37,610 nt of DNA, taken from the NCBI GenBank assembly GCA_017540825.1, contig JAFYAH010000034.1, positions 1 to 37,610 of the forward strand. Reading direction: 5' to 3'. Both the position numbers and the translations under genes were made by a program. Positions 16,541 through 25,029 of the stretch are shown in pieces; position 1 is the first letter of the stretch; each line of letters opens with the position of its first letter. The notes below the pieces were generated by a model. It was not told the DNA's origin. It saw only the letters and a program-made list of their open reading frames with translations, and did not search any database. The DNA comes from Candidatus Methanomethylophilaceae archaeon. GTDB taxonomy: Archaea; Thermoplasmatota; Thermoplasmata; Methanomassiliicoccales; Methanomethylophilaceae.

Positions 16541-17053
16541 TCATTCTTGCGCAGATGCATCCGATCGCTTCTTCACCGGCTCCAGCGTGACCCCGGTCTG
16601 CCCCTGGTAGTTGCCGGACCTCTGGGAGTAGTCCTTCAGGGTCTCGGAGCTGAGGGTCTCGAACACCATCTGGCAGAACCTCTCGCCTATCGGCAGCTCC
16701 AGAGGCTCGTCCGTCGCGTTGTATGCGCCCAGGGTGAGGGTCCCTTCGAACCCCGCGTCGATCTTCCCGAAGGCCCCTATCGCCCCCCTCCTTATCCAGG
16801 TGGTCCTCATCCAGAGCTGGGCGCAGACGTCGGAAGGCATCCTGACGCGCTCGACGGTCGACACATAGAACATCGTCCTCGGAGGGACGGCCACCGTGCC
16901 CTCCCTCTTGACCTCGGGGTCCCCTCTGACGGAGATCTCGGCGATGCGAAGGTCGTATCCGTTCGGGGTCAGGCTCCTGTCGCTGTAGTCGCTGATGCCG
17001 AGGCGGCCCGTTCTCATGCTCTCCAATATGTCCTTGTCCGAAAGAACAGCCAT
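16541..17053 (-). CDS. dcd: dCTP deaminase
   Basis: This 170-residue trimeric-dUTPase-fold protein deaminates dCTP to dUTP (some archaeal enzymes also hydrolyse dUTP), supplying dUMP for thymidylate synthesis. Seen: N-terminal MAVLSDKDILESM, SLTPNGYDLRI, FYVSTVERVRMPSDV, the nucleotide/catalytic region LWMRTTWIRRGA followed by GKIDAGFEGTLTLGAYN, and the C-terminal GNYQGQTGVTLEP. The start at 17053 matches the family; the open frame upstream is non-coding. dTMP kinase at 24460-25014 works in the same pathway. It is divergent from the S66 peptidase gene across 58 bases. Confidence 0.9.
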   Translation of the reverse strand: MAVLSDKDILESMRTGRLGISDYSDRSLTPNGYDLRIAEISVRGDPEVKREGTVAVPPRTMFYVSTVERVRMPSDVCAQLWMRTTWIRRGAIGAFGKIDAGFEGTLTLGAYNATDEPLELPIGERFCQMVFETLSSETLKDYSQRSGNYQGQTGVTLEPVKKRSDASAQE

Positions 17054-17111
17054 GCGGAGGCGATGCAGAGCGCGATAATAACGTTTAGTAGGGGCTGGCA
17101 TATTCCGTGCC

Positions 17112-18116
17112 ATGATCTTCCCTCCGTTCTTAGCAGAGTCAGGAAAGATAGGCGTCACCGCCCCCTCCTTCGGGGTCGTGGACCCGACGGACGTAGCCCG
17201 CTTCAATAACGCAAGGAGGAGGCTCTCCGCGATGGGGCACGAGACGGTCTTCACGCCCGACGTGTTCACCGCCGACGAGGCCGGAAGGAGCGCCCCGGCG
17301 GAGCAGCGCGTGGCCGAGCTCCGCTCCCTGCTGGAGGACGAGGACGTAGGGTATGTCGTGGCAGCCAAGGGCGGCGACTACCAGATAGAGATGCTCCCCC
17401 TGATGGACTGGGACCACCTGAGGAGCCACCCCAAATGGATGCAGGGGTACTCTGACAACACGGTCCTCCTGTTCAAGGCCACTGCGGAGCACGACGTCGC
17501 CACGATATACGGCGGCAACTTCGGCGACTACGGCATGGAGCCGTGGCACAGGAGCGTCTCCGAGAACCTGGAGATCGTGGAGGGGAGGAGGTCCCAGCAG
17601 GATTCCTTCCCGTTCCACGAGGAGGGGTTCGCCGACAGGGTCACAGGCCTGGAAGGGCTGAGGGAGGAAGCCAGGACGGAATGGGCCTCCTCCTGCGGCG
17701 ACGTGTCCTTCGAAGGGAGGCTCATCGGCGGATGCATGGACGTGCTGGAATGGTTCTACCGCAAGGGCACGGCAGACCCCTCGGGGTTCGTCTCCAGATA
17801 CGGCGGCGAGGGGATAGTCTGGTACATGGAGACATACGACATGGACGAAGGCCGGGTGGCCAGGACGCTGGAGGGCATGGCCGAGGACGGATGGTTCGAA
17901 GGGGCCAGAGGGTTCGTGTTCGGCAGGCCGCTCTTCTTCAAGGGCGAGGACTACGCCGCCACGGTTCGCGACGTCCTCTCCGGGCTGGGCGTTCCGATGG
18001 TGTTCGGCGCCGACGTCGGCCACAAGGCCCCCAGGATGACATTCGTCAACGGCGCCAGAGCGAGGCTCGACGTGTCCGGAGGAGGGTGCAGGCTGACGTA
18101 CCCGGGCTTCGCATGA
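17112..18116 (+). CDS. S66-family (LD-carboxypeptidase/MccF-like) peptidase
   Basis: This 334-residue protein has the S66 serine-peptidase fold. The nucleophile is Ser114 in GYSDNT, followed by the second-domain Glu240 (WYMETYD) and His304 (VGHKAPR), giving the Ser-Glu-His triad. The N-terminal KIGVTAPSFG and YVVAAKGGDYQ also fit. Family members cleave LD-peptide bonds of murein or inactivate microcin C-like aminoacyl nucleotides. Most archaea here lack murein, so self-immunity or scavenging of bacterial peptides is more likely (inferred). It is divergent from dcd and ends in TGA. Confidence 0.85.
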   Translation: MIFPPFLAESGKIGVTAPSFGVVDPTDVARFNNARRRLSAMGHETVFTPDVFTADEAGRSAPAEQRVAELRSLLEDEDVGYVVAAKGGDYQIEMLPLMDWDHLRSHPKWMQGYSDNTVLLFKATAEHDVATIYGGNFGDYGMEPWHRSVSENLEIVEGRRSQQDSFPFHEEGFADRVTGLEGLREEARTEWASSCGDVSFEGRLIGGCMDVLEWFYRKGTADPSGFVSRYGGEGIVWYMETYDMDEGRVARTLEGMAEDGWFEGARGFVFGRPLFFKGEDYAATVRDVLSGLGVPMVFGADVGHKAPRMTFVNGARARLDVSGGGCRLTYPGFA

Positions 18117-18136
18117 TTCCGTCGCCAACCGCGGGG

Positions 18137-18147
18137 AACTTTTAAAG
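18137..18147 (+). promoter_or_regulatory. TATA box of the cation exchanger gene
   Basis: CTTTTAAAG is centred about 27 bases upstream of the ATG at 18169, which fits a leaderless transcript. Confidence 0.5.
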
Positions 18148-18168
18148 CCCGTACCATGATGCCCCGGC

Positions 18169-19128
18169 ATGGATTGGATTCTTCTGGGGATTCCTGTCGG
18201 CATAGTCCTCCTCTACTTCGGGTCGGACTGGCTGGTCAAAGGGGGCAAGGGCCTGGCCCTGCGTCTGGGGATCCCCCCTTTCGTTATCGGGCTCACGATT
18301 CTCGCGTTCGGCTCTTCCGCTCCCGAGTGCATCACGTCCATCGTCAGCACAAGCAATCCCGGGATAATCATCGGGAACGTCATAGGGAGCAATATCGCCA
18401 ACATAGGCCTCGCGATAGGCGCCGCTGGGATCATCGCCCCGATGGCAGCTAAATACTCCACGATGAGGTTCGAGCTCGCCACGATGCTGTTGACTGCCAT
18501 AGCCCTCTTCCTCCTGGCCTTCGTGGGTTACGCGGGCCTCGTGGTCGGACTGGTCTTCGTGGCCTCCCTCCTGGTGTTCGTCTATCTCGTCTACCGGATG
18601 AAGAAGAACGATGAGGAGGGGCAGGAGGTCTACACCTCCGAGGTCGAGGAGGACGAGAAGCCGCTCGGCTATCCGATCCTCGTCGCTCTGGTCGTCGTAG
18701 GCCTAGTGATGCTGTACTTCGGGGCCAGGTTCTTCGTGGACGGCGCTGTCGAGCTCGCCCACATGCTTGGTATCTCCGAGCTCCTCATAGGCCTCATAGT
18801 GGTCGCCATAGGCACATCCCTGCCCGAGATATGCATCAGCGTCATAGCCGCGCGCCGCGGGGAGAACGACATGGCGGTCGCGAACATCGTCGGCAGCAAC
18901 ATATTCAACGTGCTGTTCGTCCTCGGGATCGGAGCCTGCCTGGTCGATGTCCCGATACCCGAGTCCGCGCTGTACTTCCACATGCCGGTGATGATCCTGC
19001 TGACTGTCGGAATGATAGCCTCCGTCCGCCTGAAGAACAGCATATCCCGGCCGGTGGCCGCCTGCTTCATGGCGGTCTATGCAGCCTACGTGGCGATAAT
19101 GATCGCCGTCCCTTCTCTGACCATCTGA
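18169..19128 (+). CDS. Calcium/sodium exchanger of the CaCA family (YrbG-like)
   Basis: The 319-residue integral membrane protein has two inverted halves of about five helices each. Each half carries the signature alpha-repeat: FGSSAPECITSIVST with GNVIGSNIANIGLAIG, and GTSLPEICISVIAARR with ANIVGSNIFNVLFVLG. The paired Glu residues (in APE and LPE) coordinate the cation. A charged cytoplasmic loop (about 145-165, KKNDEEGQEVYTSEVEEDEK) separates the halves. It should exchange Ca2+ for Na+ or H+ at the plasma membrane. Length and motifs are typical of prokaryotic members. It stands alone with its own TATA box. Confidence 0.92.
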   Translation: MDWILLGIPVGIVLLYFGSDWLVKGGKGLALRLGIPPFVIGLTILAFGSSAPECITSIVSTSNPGIIIGNVIGSNIANIGLAIGAAGIIAPMAAKYSTMRFELATMLLTAIALFLLAFVGYAGLVVGLVFVASLLVFVYLVYRMKKNDEEGQEVYTSEVEEDEKPLGYPILVALVVVGLVMLYFGARFFVDGAVELAHMLGISELLIGLIVVAIGTSLPEICISVIAARRGENDMAVANIVGSNIFNVLFVLGIGACLVDVPIPESALYFHMPVMILLTVGMIASVRLKNSISRPVAACFMAVYAAYVAIMIAVPSLTI

Positions 19129-19457
19129 GGGGCCGAGGCGGGGGCGACCCTGCCTTCCGGCCTCCGCGGTCGTCCCTTGTTCAGCACCAGTATGATCTCC
19201 CCCTTGCCGGGGATCCTCAGCCTGAACACGTTGTCCAGGAGCCCTTCGCATCTCTTGTCGGAGCCGCTCGGCTTCAGGCTTATGGCGGACTCCCCGTCCT
19301 CCTCCAGCTCCATTCAGTCGGCTATCGACCGCAGGTCCATGTCCTTGGCGTCCTCGACGCACGCCTTGATGACCAGAGACAGGACCCTCTTGTTGTGCAC
19401 GAGGGCTCTGAACTCTTCTTTGCTGGCCCCTCTTGAAACGGTCTTCTCGGATGTCAT
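19129..19457 (-). pseudogene. Decayed Rpn/PD-(D/E)XK-type transposase-nuclease fragment
   Basis: Reading on the minus strand, the frame from the ATG at 19457 (MTSEKTVSRGASKEEFRAL, then VHNKRVLSLVIKACVEDAKDM) is broken by one TGA at 19314-19316. It continues in the same frame with MELEEDGES and LLDNVFRLRIPGKGEIILVLN. This resembles, from memory, the start of Rpn/PDDEXK-family proteins common in methanogens (a 'CVxDxxDMxxxxI ... FRxRxPGxxExIxLxxN' pattern). The sequence then diverges and runs into the end of the exchanger gene, so the nuclease core is missing. I take it as a nonsense-mutated, 3'-truncated remnant. Confidence 0.5.
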
Positions 19458-19575
19458 GACGCATCGGAATGACGACTCGTCGCAGAGGATATAACGCTCG
19501 CACCGTGCGCGCACGCTAAATCCGCTGGAAGAACGGGAGAAGGGGAAGCGGTTTGACGCGGGGGACCGTCCTTGC

Positions 19576-20535
19576 TCAGGCTCTGTTGAACTTCGACTTG
19601 GGCTGTCTGCAGCGGGGGCAGCGCCAGTCGTCGGGAAGGTCCTCGAACGCCGTTCCAGGCGGGATGCCGTGCGCAGGGTCCCCTTCAGCAGGGTCGTAGA
19701 CGAACCCGCACACGGAGCAGACGTACTTCCCGGAGGCCGTCTTGAAGGTAACCTCTCCGGGAGGGATGGTCTCGGGGGGATCGGACAGATCGACGATCCT
19801 CCTGCCTTCGAGGTTCTCGTATCCCTGGGGGGTGTGGGTCGACAGGTACACTGTCGGGTGATGCGACACGAACTCCCTCACGCGGTCCAGGGTCTCGCGG
19901 GTGGCGTCGCGGTCCTCGTATACGACGGAGAGCTTGTTCTCGTACAGAGCCTCGTCCACGTAAGTGATGTCGCCGTGCATCATGTAGAACAGCCCGTCGT
20001 CCTCGACGATCACCAGGCTGTTCCCCTTGGTGTGGCCGGTCGCCTTTATGTAATGGATGTTCTCGGCCACGGTCTGGGACTCGGGGAAGCAGAAGTACGG
20101 GCCGTCGTCGAAGTCGACCGGCACTATGTTGGGGATCCCCTGCAGCTCCTGGGCGTCGAGCTCGGCCCTGTTCACGTATATCTTGGCGTTGGGGAACGAC
20201 TTCAGCTCCCCGGAATGGTCGCTGTGCTTGTGCGTCAGCAGGATCTTCGTCACCTGCTCCGGCCTGTAGCCCAGGGCGGCGAAGGCCTCCATGTACGTGC
20301 AGATGTCCTTGCCTGTGTATATCAAGGTCTTCTCGTCTGGGACCTCCTCGGGAGTGCCTGCGGGGATCCCCGTGTCCACCAGGATGACCTCGTCGCCGGT
20401 GTCTATGAGGTAGTTCGTGAGCCCGGAGCGGTAGCGCTTCTCCGGATCGAAGGCCTCCATGCCCTCCTCGCCTCCGAAGGCGAACCCCTGGGTCGCGAAC
20501 CCGTCCGTCCTGAACCTTATGGCTTTTATCTGCAT
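19576..20535 (-). CDS. Metallo-beta-lactamase-fold hydrolase with C-terminal rubredoxin
   Basis: This 319-residue fusion has an N-terminal lactonase-like MBL domain with the metal motif THKHSDH (H102, H104, D106, H107), the later His in [11 protein letters not shown] and Asp in [10 protein letters not shown] short linker leads to a complete rubredoxin domain from about residue 269, with [12 protein letters not shown] (C273, C276) and DWRCPRC (C306, C309) as the Fe(Cys)4 site. The rubredoxin suggests electron transfer, though the MBL part looks like a hydrolase rather than a flavodiiron protein. Start 20535 is chosen because TTTATCAA on the minus strand (about 20560-20570) predicts a leaderless start there; 20550 is an alternative. 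Confidence 0.85.
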   Translation of the reverse strand: MQIKAIRFRTDGFATQGFAFGGEEGMEAFDPEKRYRSGLTNYLIDTGDEVILVDTGIPAGTPEEVPDEKTLIYTGKDICTYMEAFAALGYRPEQVTKILLTHKHSDHSGELKSFPNAKIYVNRAELDAQELQGIPNIVPVDFDDGPYFCFPESQTVAENIHYIKATGHTKGNSLVIVEDDGLFYMMHGDITYVDEALYENKLSVVYEDRDATRETLDRVREFVSHHPTVYLSTHTPQGYENLEGRRIVDLSDPPETIPPGEVTFKTASGKYVCSVCGFVYDPAEGDPAHGIPPGTAFEDLPDDWRCPRCRQPKSKFNRA

Positions 20536-20615
20536 GAGCGACGGAAGCATGTGCGGGTTGATAAACAAGGCTGCGGACGGAACCGGAGCAGACTCATGAG
20601 TTGATGGAAAAGATG

Positions 20616-20702
20616 TGGTGCAAGGGATGGGATTTGAACCCACGGACCACTAAGGACAAGGCCCTCAACCTTGCGTCGTTGGCCATGCTTGACTACCCTT
20701 GC
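20616..20702 (-). tRNA. tRNA-Leu (anticodon GAG)
   Basis: On the minus strand the acceptor GCAAGGG pairs with CCCTTGC, followed by discriminator A and an encoded CCA (20616-20618). The anticodon stem CAAGG/CCTTG encloses TTGAGGG, giving anticodon GAG. A long variable arm and a T-arm GTGGG-TTCAAAT-CCCAT support a class II leucine tRNA. TATAAATG (about 20731-20738) upstream is its likely TATA box and overlaps the stop region of the GNAT gene. Confidence 0.93.
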
Positions 20703-20733
20703 ACTGGTAGACCCTCGTATAATCGACTTACAT

Positions 20734-21267
20734 TTATACCTTTCTATAGTCCAGACCTCGATCCGCGAATCTGAAGGGAGTGCCGGCGGCGCCCATCAGG
20801 GAGGAGTACTCCTCTTTGGAGAGGCCGCCCGTGCACAGCACCGTCCATCCGGCTCCTGCGAACTCGGAACGGATCCCGCACGGGACCAGTCCGTGGCGGG
20901 CGTAGAATCTGACCCTCCTGCTCCGCTCGTCCTGCTCCGGCCCGGGGGACTCCGCGTTGAGGAAGACGCGCCTCCCCTCCATCCTCTTCTTCAGAAGCTC
21001 CAGCGCCTCCCCTCCTATGCCTCTCGAGCGGAGCCCCTCGGACACGGCCAGGAAGCCGAGGAAGCACACGTCCCCGCGGACGAGGTACAGCATGAGCCCT
21101 GCCGCCGCCCCGTCGCGCACGATCGCCTAGAAGCCGTTGCCGTCCTCCGACCCGACCTCCAGCATCTCGTCCACTGATACGCGCTCGTTCGCGGGGAAGG
21201 ACTCCTCGTTGATCCTGGACACGTCCGGGAGGAAGGGGGAGCCCCTGCTCAGAGGGACGAGCTCCAT
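20734..21267 (-). CDS. GNAT-family acetyltransferase with an in-frame UAG codon
   Basis: The frame starts at ATG 21267 (MELVPLSRGSPFLPDVSRIN), overlapping the end of the methyltransferase gene by 19 bases. At residue 47 it meets TAG (21127-21129), then continues in the same frame with AIVRDGAAAGLMLYL and the GNAT core FLGFLAVSEGLRSRGIGGEAL to a TAA. The total of 177 codons equals the length of the related GNAT at 2534-3046, and both halves align to that family. No chromosomal gene in the window ends in TAG, and this order is known to decode UAG as pyrrolysine. Readthrough is therefore plausible, probably at a position normally held by an aromatic residue. A recent nonsense mutation is the alternative. 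The part after the TAG alone lacks the N-terminal substrate half. Confidence 0.6.
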
Positions 21268-22316
21268 TCTCGGCGCTTCCAGCTGTACGCCGCCTTCCCG
21301 AGCGCCAGGACGTTCTCGTCTGGGCTGGTGATGGGGGTCTCGCACCCGGGGGCCAGGATGAACCCTCCGCCCTCGGCCGCCGCGTCCATTATCCTGTAGC
21401 ACTCCTTCGTTATGGACTCCGGCGTCCCCGACATCATCTGCGTCACGGGGTCTATGTTCCCCATGATGGCGAACTTCCCTGCGGCGTTGGCCTTCGCCTT
21501 CGCGGGGTCCACGGCGTGGTCGAAGCTCAGGCAGTCCGCCCCGGTCTCAGGAAGCTGCTTCATCGTTTCCAGGGTGTTGCCGCAAATGTGGACGAAGGCG
21601 GGGATGGAATTGTCCATGGCCTTCACGTCGGCGACGACCTTGGCTATGTGCTCCTTGGAGTACTCCGCGAACATGTCTGGGGGGATGAGGTCCTGCGACG
21701 AGGTGGGGTCGGCCATCCACATGACGGTGGAGCCCGAGTCGATCATGCACCTCTGCATGTCCGACACCAGGACGGTGACCTTCTTTATCAGCGCCTTCAC
21801 GAGGTCCGGGTCCATGAACGTGTTCATGATCATGTTCTCCACGCCCATCACATATCCCGCGGTGGTTATGGGGCCCCAGGACAGGCCGCATATGTGGAGG
21901 TCCTCCGGCAGGATCCTGGCCGTCTCCCGGATGCTCTCGGTGAACACCTTGGTGTAGTTCGGGCAGGTCCTCGCGTCGTAGGGGTCGAACAGCTCCAGGC
22001 GGTCTATGTCCTCCTGGGTGTCCACGATGTGCCCCGGGACGCGGCCGTAGTCGTTCTCGGGGAAGTCCACCTTCATCCCCAGGTCCAGGAACGGCACCTG
22101 GGAGTCGAGGATGGGCTTGACGAAGTCCGAGAGCGTCCTCATGGAGTAGTCGACGGACACCCTGGCGGATATCTTCGGGTCCCATCTGGCGGCCTGTACG
22201 GTCTCGCCAGCGCTGTGGGCGGCCGTGGCCAGCGCGAAGTTGTTCACGGGGACCCTCTCCCCTTCCTCGAACCTTAGGGCCGCCTCGACGCACGCCCTGT
22301 GCCCTGCATCTTTCAT
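21249..22316 (-). CDS. UroD-family methylcobamide:coenzyme M methyltransferase-like protein (MtaA/MtbA type)
   Basis: This 355-residue TIM-barrel protein belongs to the uroporphyrinogen decarboxylase superfamily. It has the zinc ligands of the corrinoid:CoM methyltransferases: His243 and Cys245 in FVHICGNT and Cys325 in LAPGCETPI. These enzymes move a methyl group from a corrinoid protein to coenzyme M in methylotrophic methanogenesis. MtaA, MtbA and other methyltransferase paralogues cannot be told apart by eye, and a corrinoid partner gene is not in the window. The preceding gene on the strand is a dehydrogenase homologue 33 bases away; the following GNAT overlaps it. It ends in TGA. Confidence 0.85.
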   Translation of the reverse strand: MKDAGHRACVEAALRFEEGERVPVNNFALATAAHSAGETVQAARWDPKISARVSVDYSMRTLSDFVKPILDSQVPFLDLGMKVDFPENDYGRVPGHIVDTQEDIDRLELFDPYDARTCPNYTKVFTESIRETARILPEDLHICGLSWGPITTAGYVMGVENMIMNTFMDPDLVKALIKKVTVLVSDMQRCMIDSGSTVMWMADPTSSQDLIPPDMFAEYSKEHIAKVVADVKAMDNSIPAFVHICGNTLETMKQLPETGADCLSFDHAVDPAKAKANAAGKFAIMGNIDPVTQMMSGTPESITKECYRIMDAAAEGGGFILAPGCETPITSPDENVLALGKAAYSWKRREWSSSL

Positions 22317-22349
22317 GCGATGTAATCCCTTAATGGATTCATATTCTTT

Positions 22350-23330
22350 TCAGATGCGGCGGATGACGCTCTCGGTGAACTGGTCGGTCGTCAGGGAGCC
22401 GCCCATGTCCGGGGTCCTGTCCCCGGAGCGGTAGGCCTCGCAGAGCGCGCCCATGACGGCCTCGGCCTCCCTGGCGCGCCCCATGCTGCTCAGCGCCATG
22501 CTACCCCCTATGATCATGGACGTGGGGTTCACGTACGCTGGGTCGACGGGCTCCCTGGGCGCGGTGGAGACAGAGAGGAAGAACTCGTCCCCGACATAGG
22601 CGCTGGGCGATATGTGGTTGCCCCCTGTGAGCCCTGCGAGGATGCCTCCGGCGGTCTTGCCGAACAGGTCCACGCACACGATCGTCTCGTACTCGGACGG
22701 GTCCCTGGTGACGAACGCGGCCCACCTGTGGACCGGCTCCGACGACAGCTCGAACTCCCCCGTCCCGAAGATGTCGCCGAAGCACTCCTCGAACATGGAG
22801 CTGGATTCCGGGAACGTGTCGCTGGTTATGCAGGCGACCTTCCTCTTGCGCTGCAGCTCCGCGACGGACATGGCCTTGGCCATCATCCTGCTGTAGGACG
22901 CCTTCCTCACGTACTTGGTCAGGGTCACCCCGCCCAGGTCCTCCGTCTCCACGATGTCCTTGCCGGGGACGGGGCTGCAGTACCACAGGGACGCGTCTAT
23001 CCCGGGATGCCCCAGGTCCTCCGAAAGCGTGCGGAAGCTGTTGAACACGGCGTACAGGTCTAGCTGCACCCTGAGCATGTTCAGGGGGTCCTTGCGGGGG
23101 TTCCAGCCGATAGGGCCCAGGTCGAGAGGCCCGCAGAGGGCGGTGCTGCACTCGTTGAACAGGTCCAGGGTCTCGTGGGGGAGCATGGAGGCGGTCCTGT
23201 CGTAGGCCGAGGCCCCTATGTCGCTCTCCAAGAGCTCGATGCCGTCGGCAGCCGCCTCTATGATCTCGCGGGCGGAAGTCGTGAGGGACGGGCCTATGCC
23301 GTCCCCTGGGAGGAGTAGTATCTTGTCCAT
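22350..23330 (-). CDS. Isocitrate/isopropylmalate dehydrogenase-family protein lacking catalytic residues
   Basis: The 326-residue protein has the fold signature: LLLPGDGIGPSL at the N-terminus, LRVQLDLYAVFNSFR (usually LDLYANxRPxR), and GNHISPSAYVGDE (usually the GLAPSANIGDE region). Key residues are changed. The metal-binding NLFGDILSD motif reads DLFGKTAGG (K225 and G229 instead of both Asp), the catalytic Lys segment VHKAN reads CITSD, and the NAD-binding HGSAPDIAG loop reads STAPREPVD. It is therefore unlikely to be an ordinary decarboxylating dehydrogenase and may have another reaction or a non-catalytic role. The gene is 33 bases before the methyltransferase gene, suggesting co-transcription. 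Confidence 0.8.
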   Translation of the reverse strand: MDKILLLPGDGIGPSLTTSAREIIEAAADGIELLESDIGASAYDRTASMLPHETLDLFNECSTALCGPLDLGPIGWNPRKDPLNMLRVQLDLYAVFNSFRTLSEDLGHPGIDASLWYCSPVPGKDIVETEDLGGVTLTKYVRKASYSRMMAKAMSVAELQRKRKVACITSDTFPESSSMFEECFGDIFGTGEFELSSEPVHRWAAFVTRDPSEYETIVCVDLFGKTAGGILAGLTGGNHISPSAYVGDEFFLSVSTAPREPVDPAYVNPTSMIIGGSMALSSMGRAREAEAVMGALCEAYRSGDRTPDMGGSLTTDQFTESVIRRI

Positions 23331-23420
23331 GTCTGCGTGTCCTCGCGGTTTGCGGGTCGGGATTGATATTAGCACCGACGTGTTGATAAAGCTATGCGGT
23401 GCGCGCACGCCACATCGCCG

Positions 23421-23458
23421 GAAGAGGAAAAGGAAGGACGCACCTTCGCGATGCGCCC
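23421..23458 (-). terminator. Terminator of the deoxyhypusine synthase gene
   Basis: On the minus strand GGGCGCA and TGCGTCC (with one G-T pair) form a stem with a 9-base loop. The T-rich run TTCCTTTTCCTCTTC follows. Confidence 0.55.
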
Positions 23459-23467
23459 TGAAAGGTT

Positions 23468-24415
23468 TCAGAGGAGCCTGTCGACGAGCGAGGCGTAGAT
23501 CAGGGGGAGGGTGATGGTGGCGTCCCCTTCCACGGTCATCTTCTTGGCGTCGGCCTTGACCTTTCCCCAGGAGACGGCCTCCCTGAGCCTGGCTCCGGAG
23601 AGGGACCCGTCGTACTCCTCGGCGGTGGTGAGGTAGACCGCGTAGTCCAGCCCTCCGCGGAACTGGTTCCACCAGATGACGTGGTGCTTGGAGATCCCTC
23701 CTCCTATCATGAGCGCGCCGGTCCTCTTGGCGTGGTTGGTGACCTCGGACAGCATCTGCTCGTCCCCGAAGAGGTCGATCCTGAACTTCCTGTGGGTCTG
23801 GTAGTACATCCAGAGCTGGCATCCGAAGGACCCGTCGGTGATCCCGGGGACGACTATGGGGACCTTGTTCTTGTAGCACTGGTACATGAGGGAGTCCTCG
23901 TCGTTCATCCTCTTCCCGACCTCCCAGATGATTTCGTGGGTGGTCATGGAGTCCTTTCCCTCGAAGATCTCGTCGAACATGGGGAGGATCTCGCCTTCGA
24001 GCACCTCTCCGTAGCACGAGTCCGGGACCAGGACGTTCCCGAGCCCGGAGATGGAGTACTCGTCCCTGAGCTTCGCGTCGTCCATCATGAAGTCTCCCTT
24101 GAAGTAGTCCTCGTAGGTCCTGGAGATGTCGTGGTCGAGCGTCCCGCAGGTGGTGATGATGAGGTCCACCATGTGGTTCCTGACCATGTCCACGATGACC
24201 CCGTGGGTCCCTGTGGCGTTGATGCACGCGGGGAAGGAGAGGATCCTAAGGCACTCCTTGTCGCCGATCATCTTCTCGGCGATGTCCGCGGCGTCGGCCA
24301 GCTTCTGGGCGGTGAACCCTCCCGCGCGGCCCATGGCCTTCAGGATCTGGTCCACTGTCATCCCTTTCGTGACCTTTATGTCCTCTACCGGAATAAGCTC
24401 GAGTTCTTCAGGCAT
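23468..24415 (-). CDS. dys: Deoxyhypusine synthase
   Basis: The enzyme moves the aminobutyl group of spermidine to a lysine of translation factor aIF5A with NAD. The 315-residue sequence is full length. TTCGTLDHDISRTY and the active-site motif GGGISKHHVIWWNQFRGG, with Lys243 as the covalent lysine, identify it; GSLSGARLREAVSWGKV is the conserved C-terminal region. The start at 24415 matches the family. ACATATTTTAACG on the minus strand (about 24446-24458), overlapping the stop of the upstream kinase, is a probable TATA box with a near-leaderless start. With dph5 it makes two translation-factor modification enzymes in this window. Confidence 0.95.
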   Translation of the reverse strand: MPEELELIPVEDIKVTKGMTVDQILKAMGRAGGFTAQKLADAADIAEKMIGDKECLRILSFPACINATGTHGVIVDMVRNHMVDLIITTCGTLDHDISRTYEDYFKGDFMMDDAKLRDEYSISGLGNVLVPDSCYGEVLEGEILPMFDEIFEGKDSMTTHEIIWEVGKRMNDEDSLMYQCYKNKVPIVVPGITDGSFGCQLWMYYQTHRKFRIDLFGDEQMLSEVTNHAKRTGALMIGGGISKHHVIWWNQFRGGLDYAVYLTTAEEYDGSLSGARLREAVSWGKVKADAKKMTVEGDATITLPLIYASLVDRLL

Positions 24416-24459
24416 GTTATCGTCTCTGCGCCGGGCTAGAGGCACGCCGTTAAAATATG

Positions 24460-25014
24460 TTACTGAAAGGGCCTTAGCGCGGCCAGCATCCTCCGGGCCA
24501 CGTCCTCCGGGGAGCCGGAGCCGTTCACAGGGACCACGCCAGGGACCGCCAGGGCCTTCCTCCGGACCTCCTCCATGGACTCCCGGTTCTCGAACATCTC
24601 GAGCTCCTTCCCGCGGGAGGACACGCGGCCCATGGCGACCTCCGGCTCCACGTCCACGAACAGCATCGCGTCCGGGCGGGGCATCACCGCGGAGAACAGC
24701 CTGAACACCGCGGCGTCCATAGGCGCAGGCAGGTACATCGCGGAGAGGGTGTACCTGACGGCTATGACGTCGCACTCCGCCTTCCTTATCCTGGACGACC
24801 CCAGGAGCATCTCCGCGGACATGAACGCGGCGGCGAAGAGGGCGGCCGGCAGCCCTTCCTTGAGGAGGAGGCGCCTGCAGGTCCTTCCGAGCAGCCCCTT
24901 CCCTGGATGCTCCACGAGCACGACCTCCCTCCCTTCCGAGCGGAGCGCATCCGCCAGGACCTCGGACGCGGTGCTCTTGCCGCTCCCGTCGAGGCCGTCG
25001 ATGCTCAGGAACAT
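24460..25014 (-). CDS. tmk: Thymidylate kinase
   Basis: The 184-residue kinase phosphorylates dTMP to dTDP. It has the P-loop GLDGSGKST near the N-terminus and the DR-like substrate region, here AVRYTLSAMYLPA, with a variant of the usual DR(Y/F) motif. DAMLFVDVEPEVAMGRVSSRG carries Walker-B-like and LID elements. I choose ATG 25014 (MFLSIDGLDG) over the longer frame to 25053 because the family starts there and because the TATA box at about 25032-25040 predicts transcription from about 25010. Some residues around the substrate site are unusual, so a related deoxynucleotide kinase cannot be excluded. Confidence 0.82.
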   Translation of the reverse strand: MFLSIDGLDGSGKSTASEVLADALRSEGREVVLVEHPGKGLLGRTCRRLLLKEGLPAALFAAAFMSAEMLLGSSRIRKAECDVIAVRYTLSAMYLPAPMDAAVFRLFSAVMPRPDAMLFVDVEPEVAMGRVSSRGKELEMFENRESMEEVRRKALAVPGVVPVNGSGSPEDVARRMLAALRPFQ

Positions 25015-25029
25015 GCGCTCCCATCGGGG

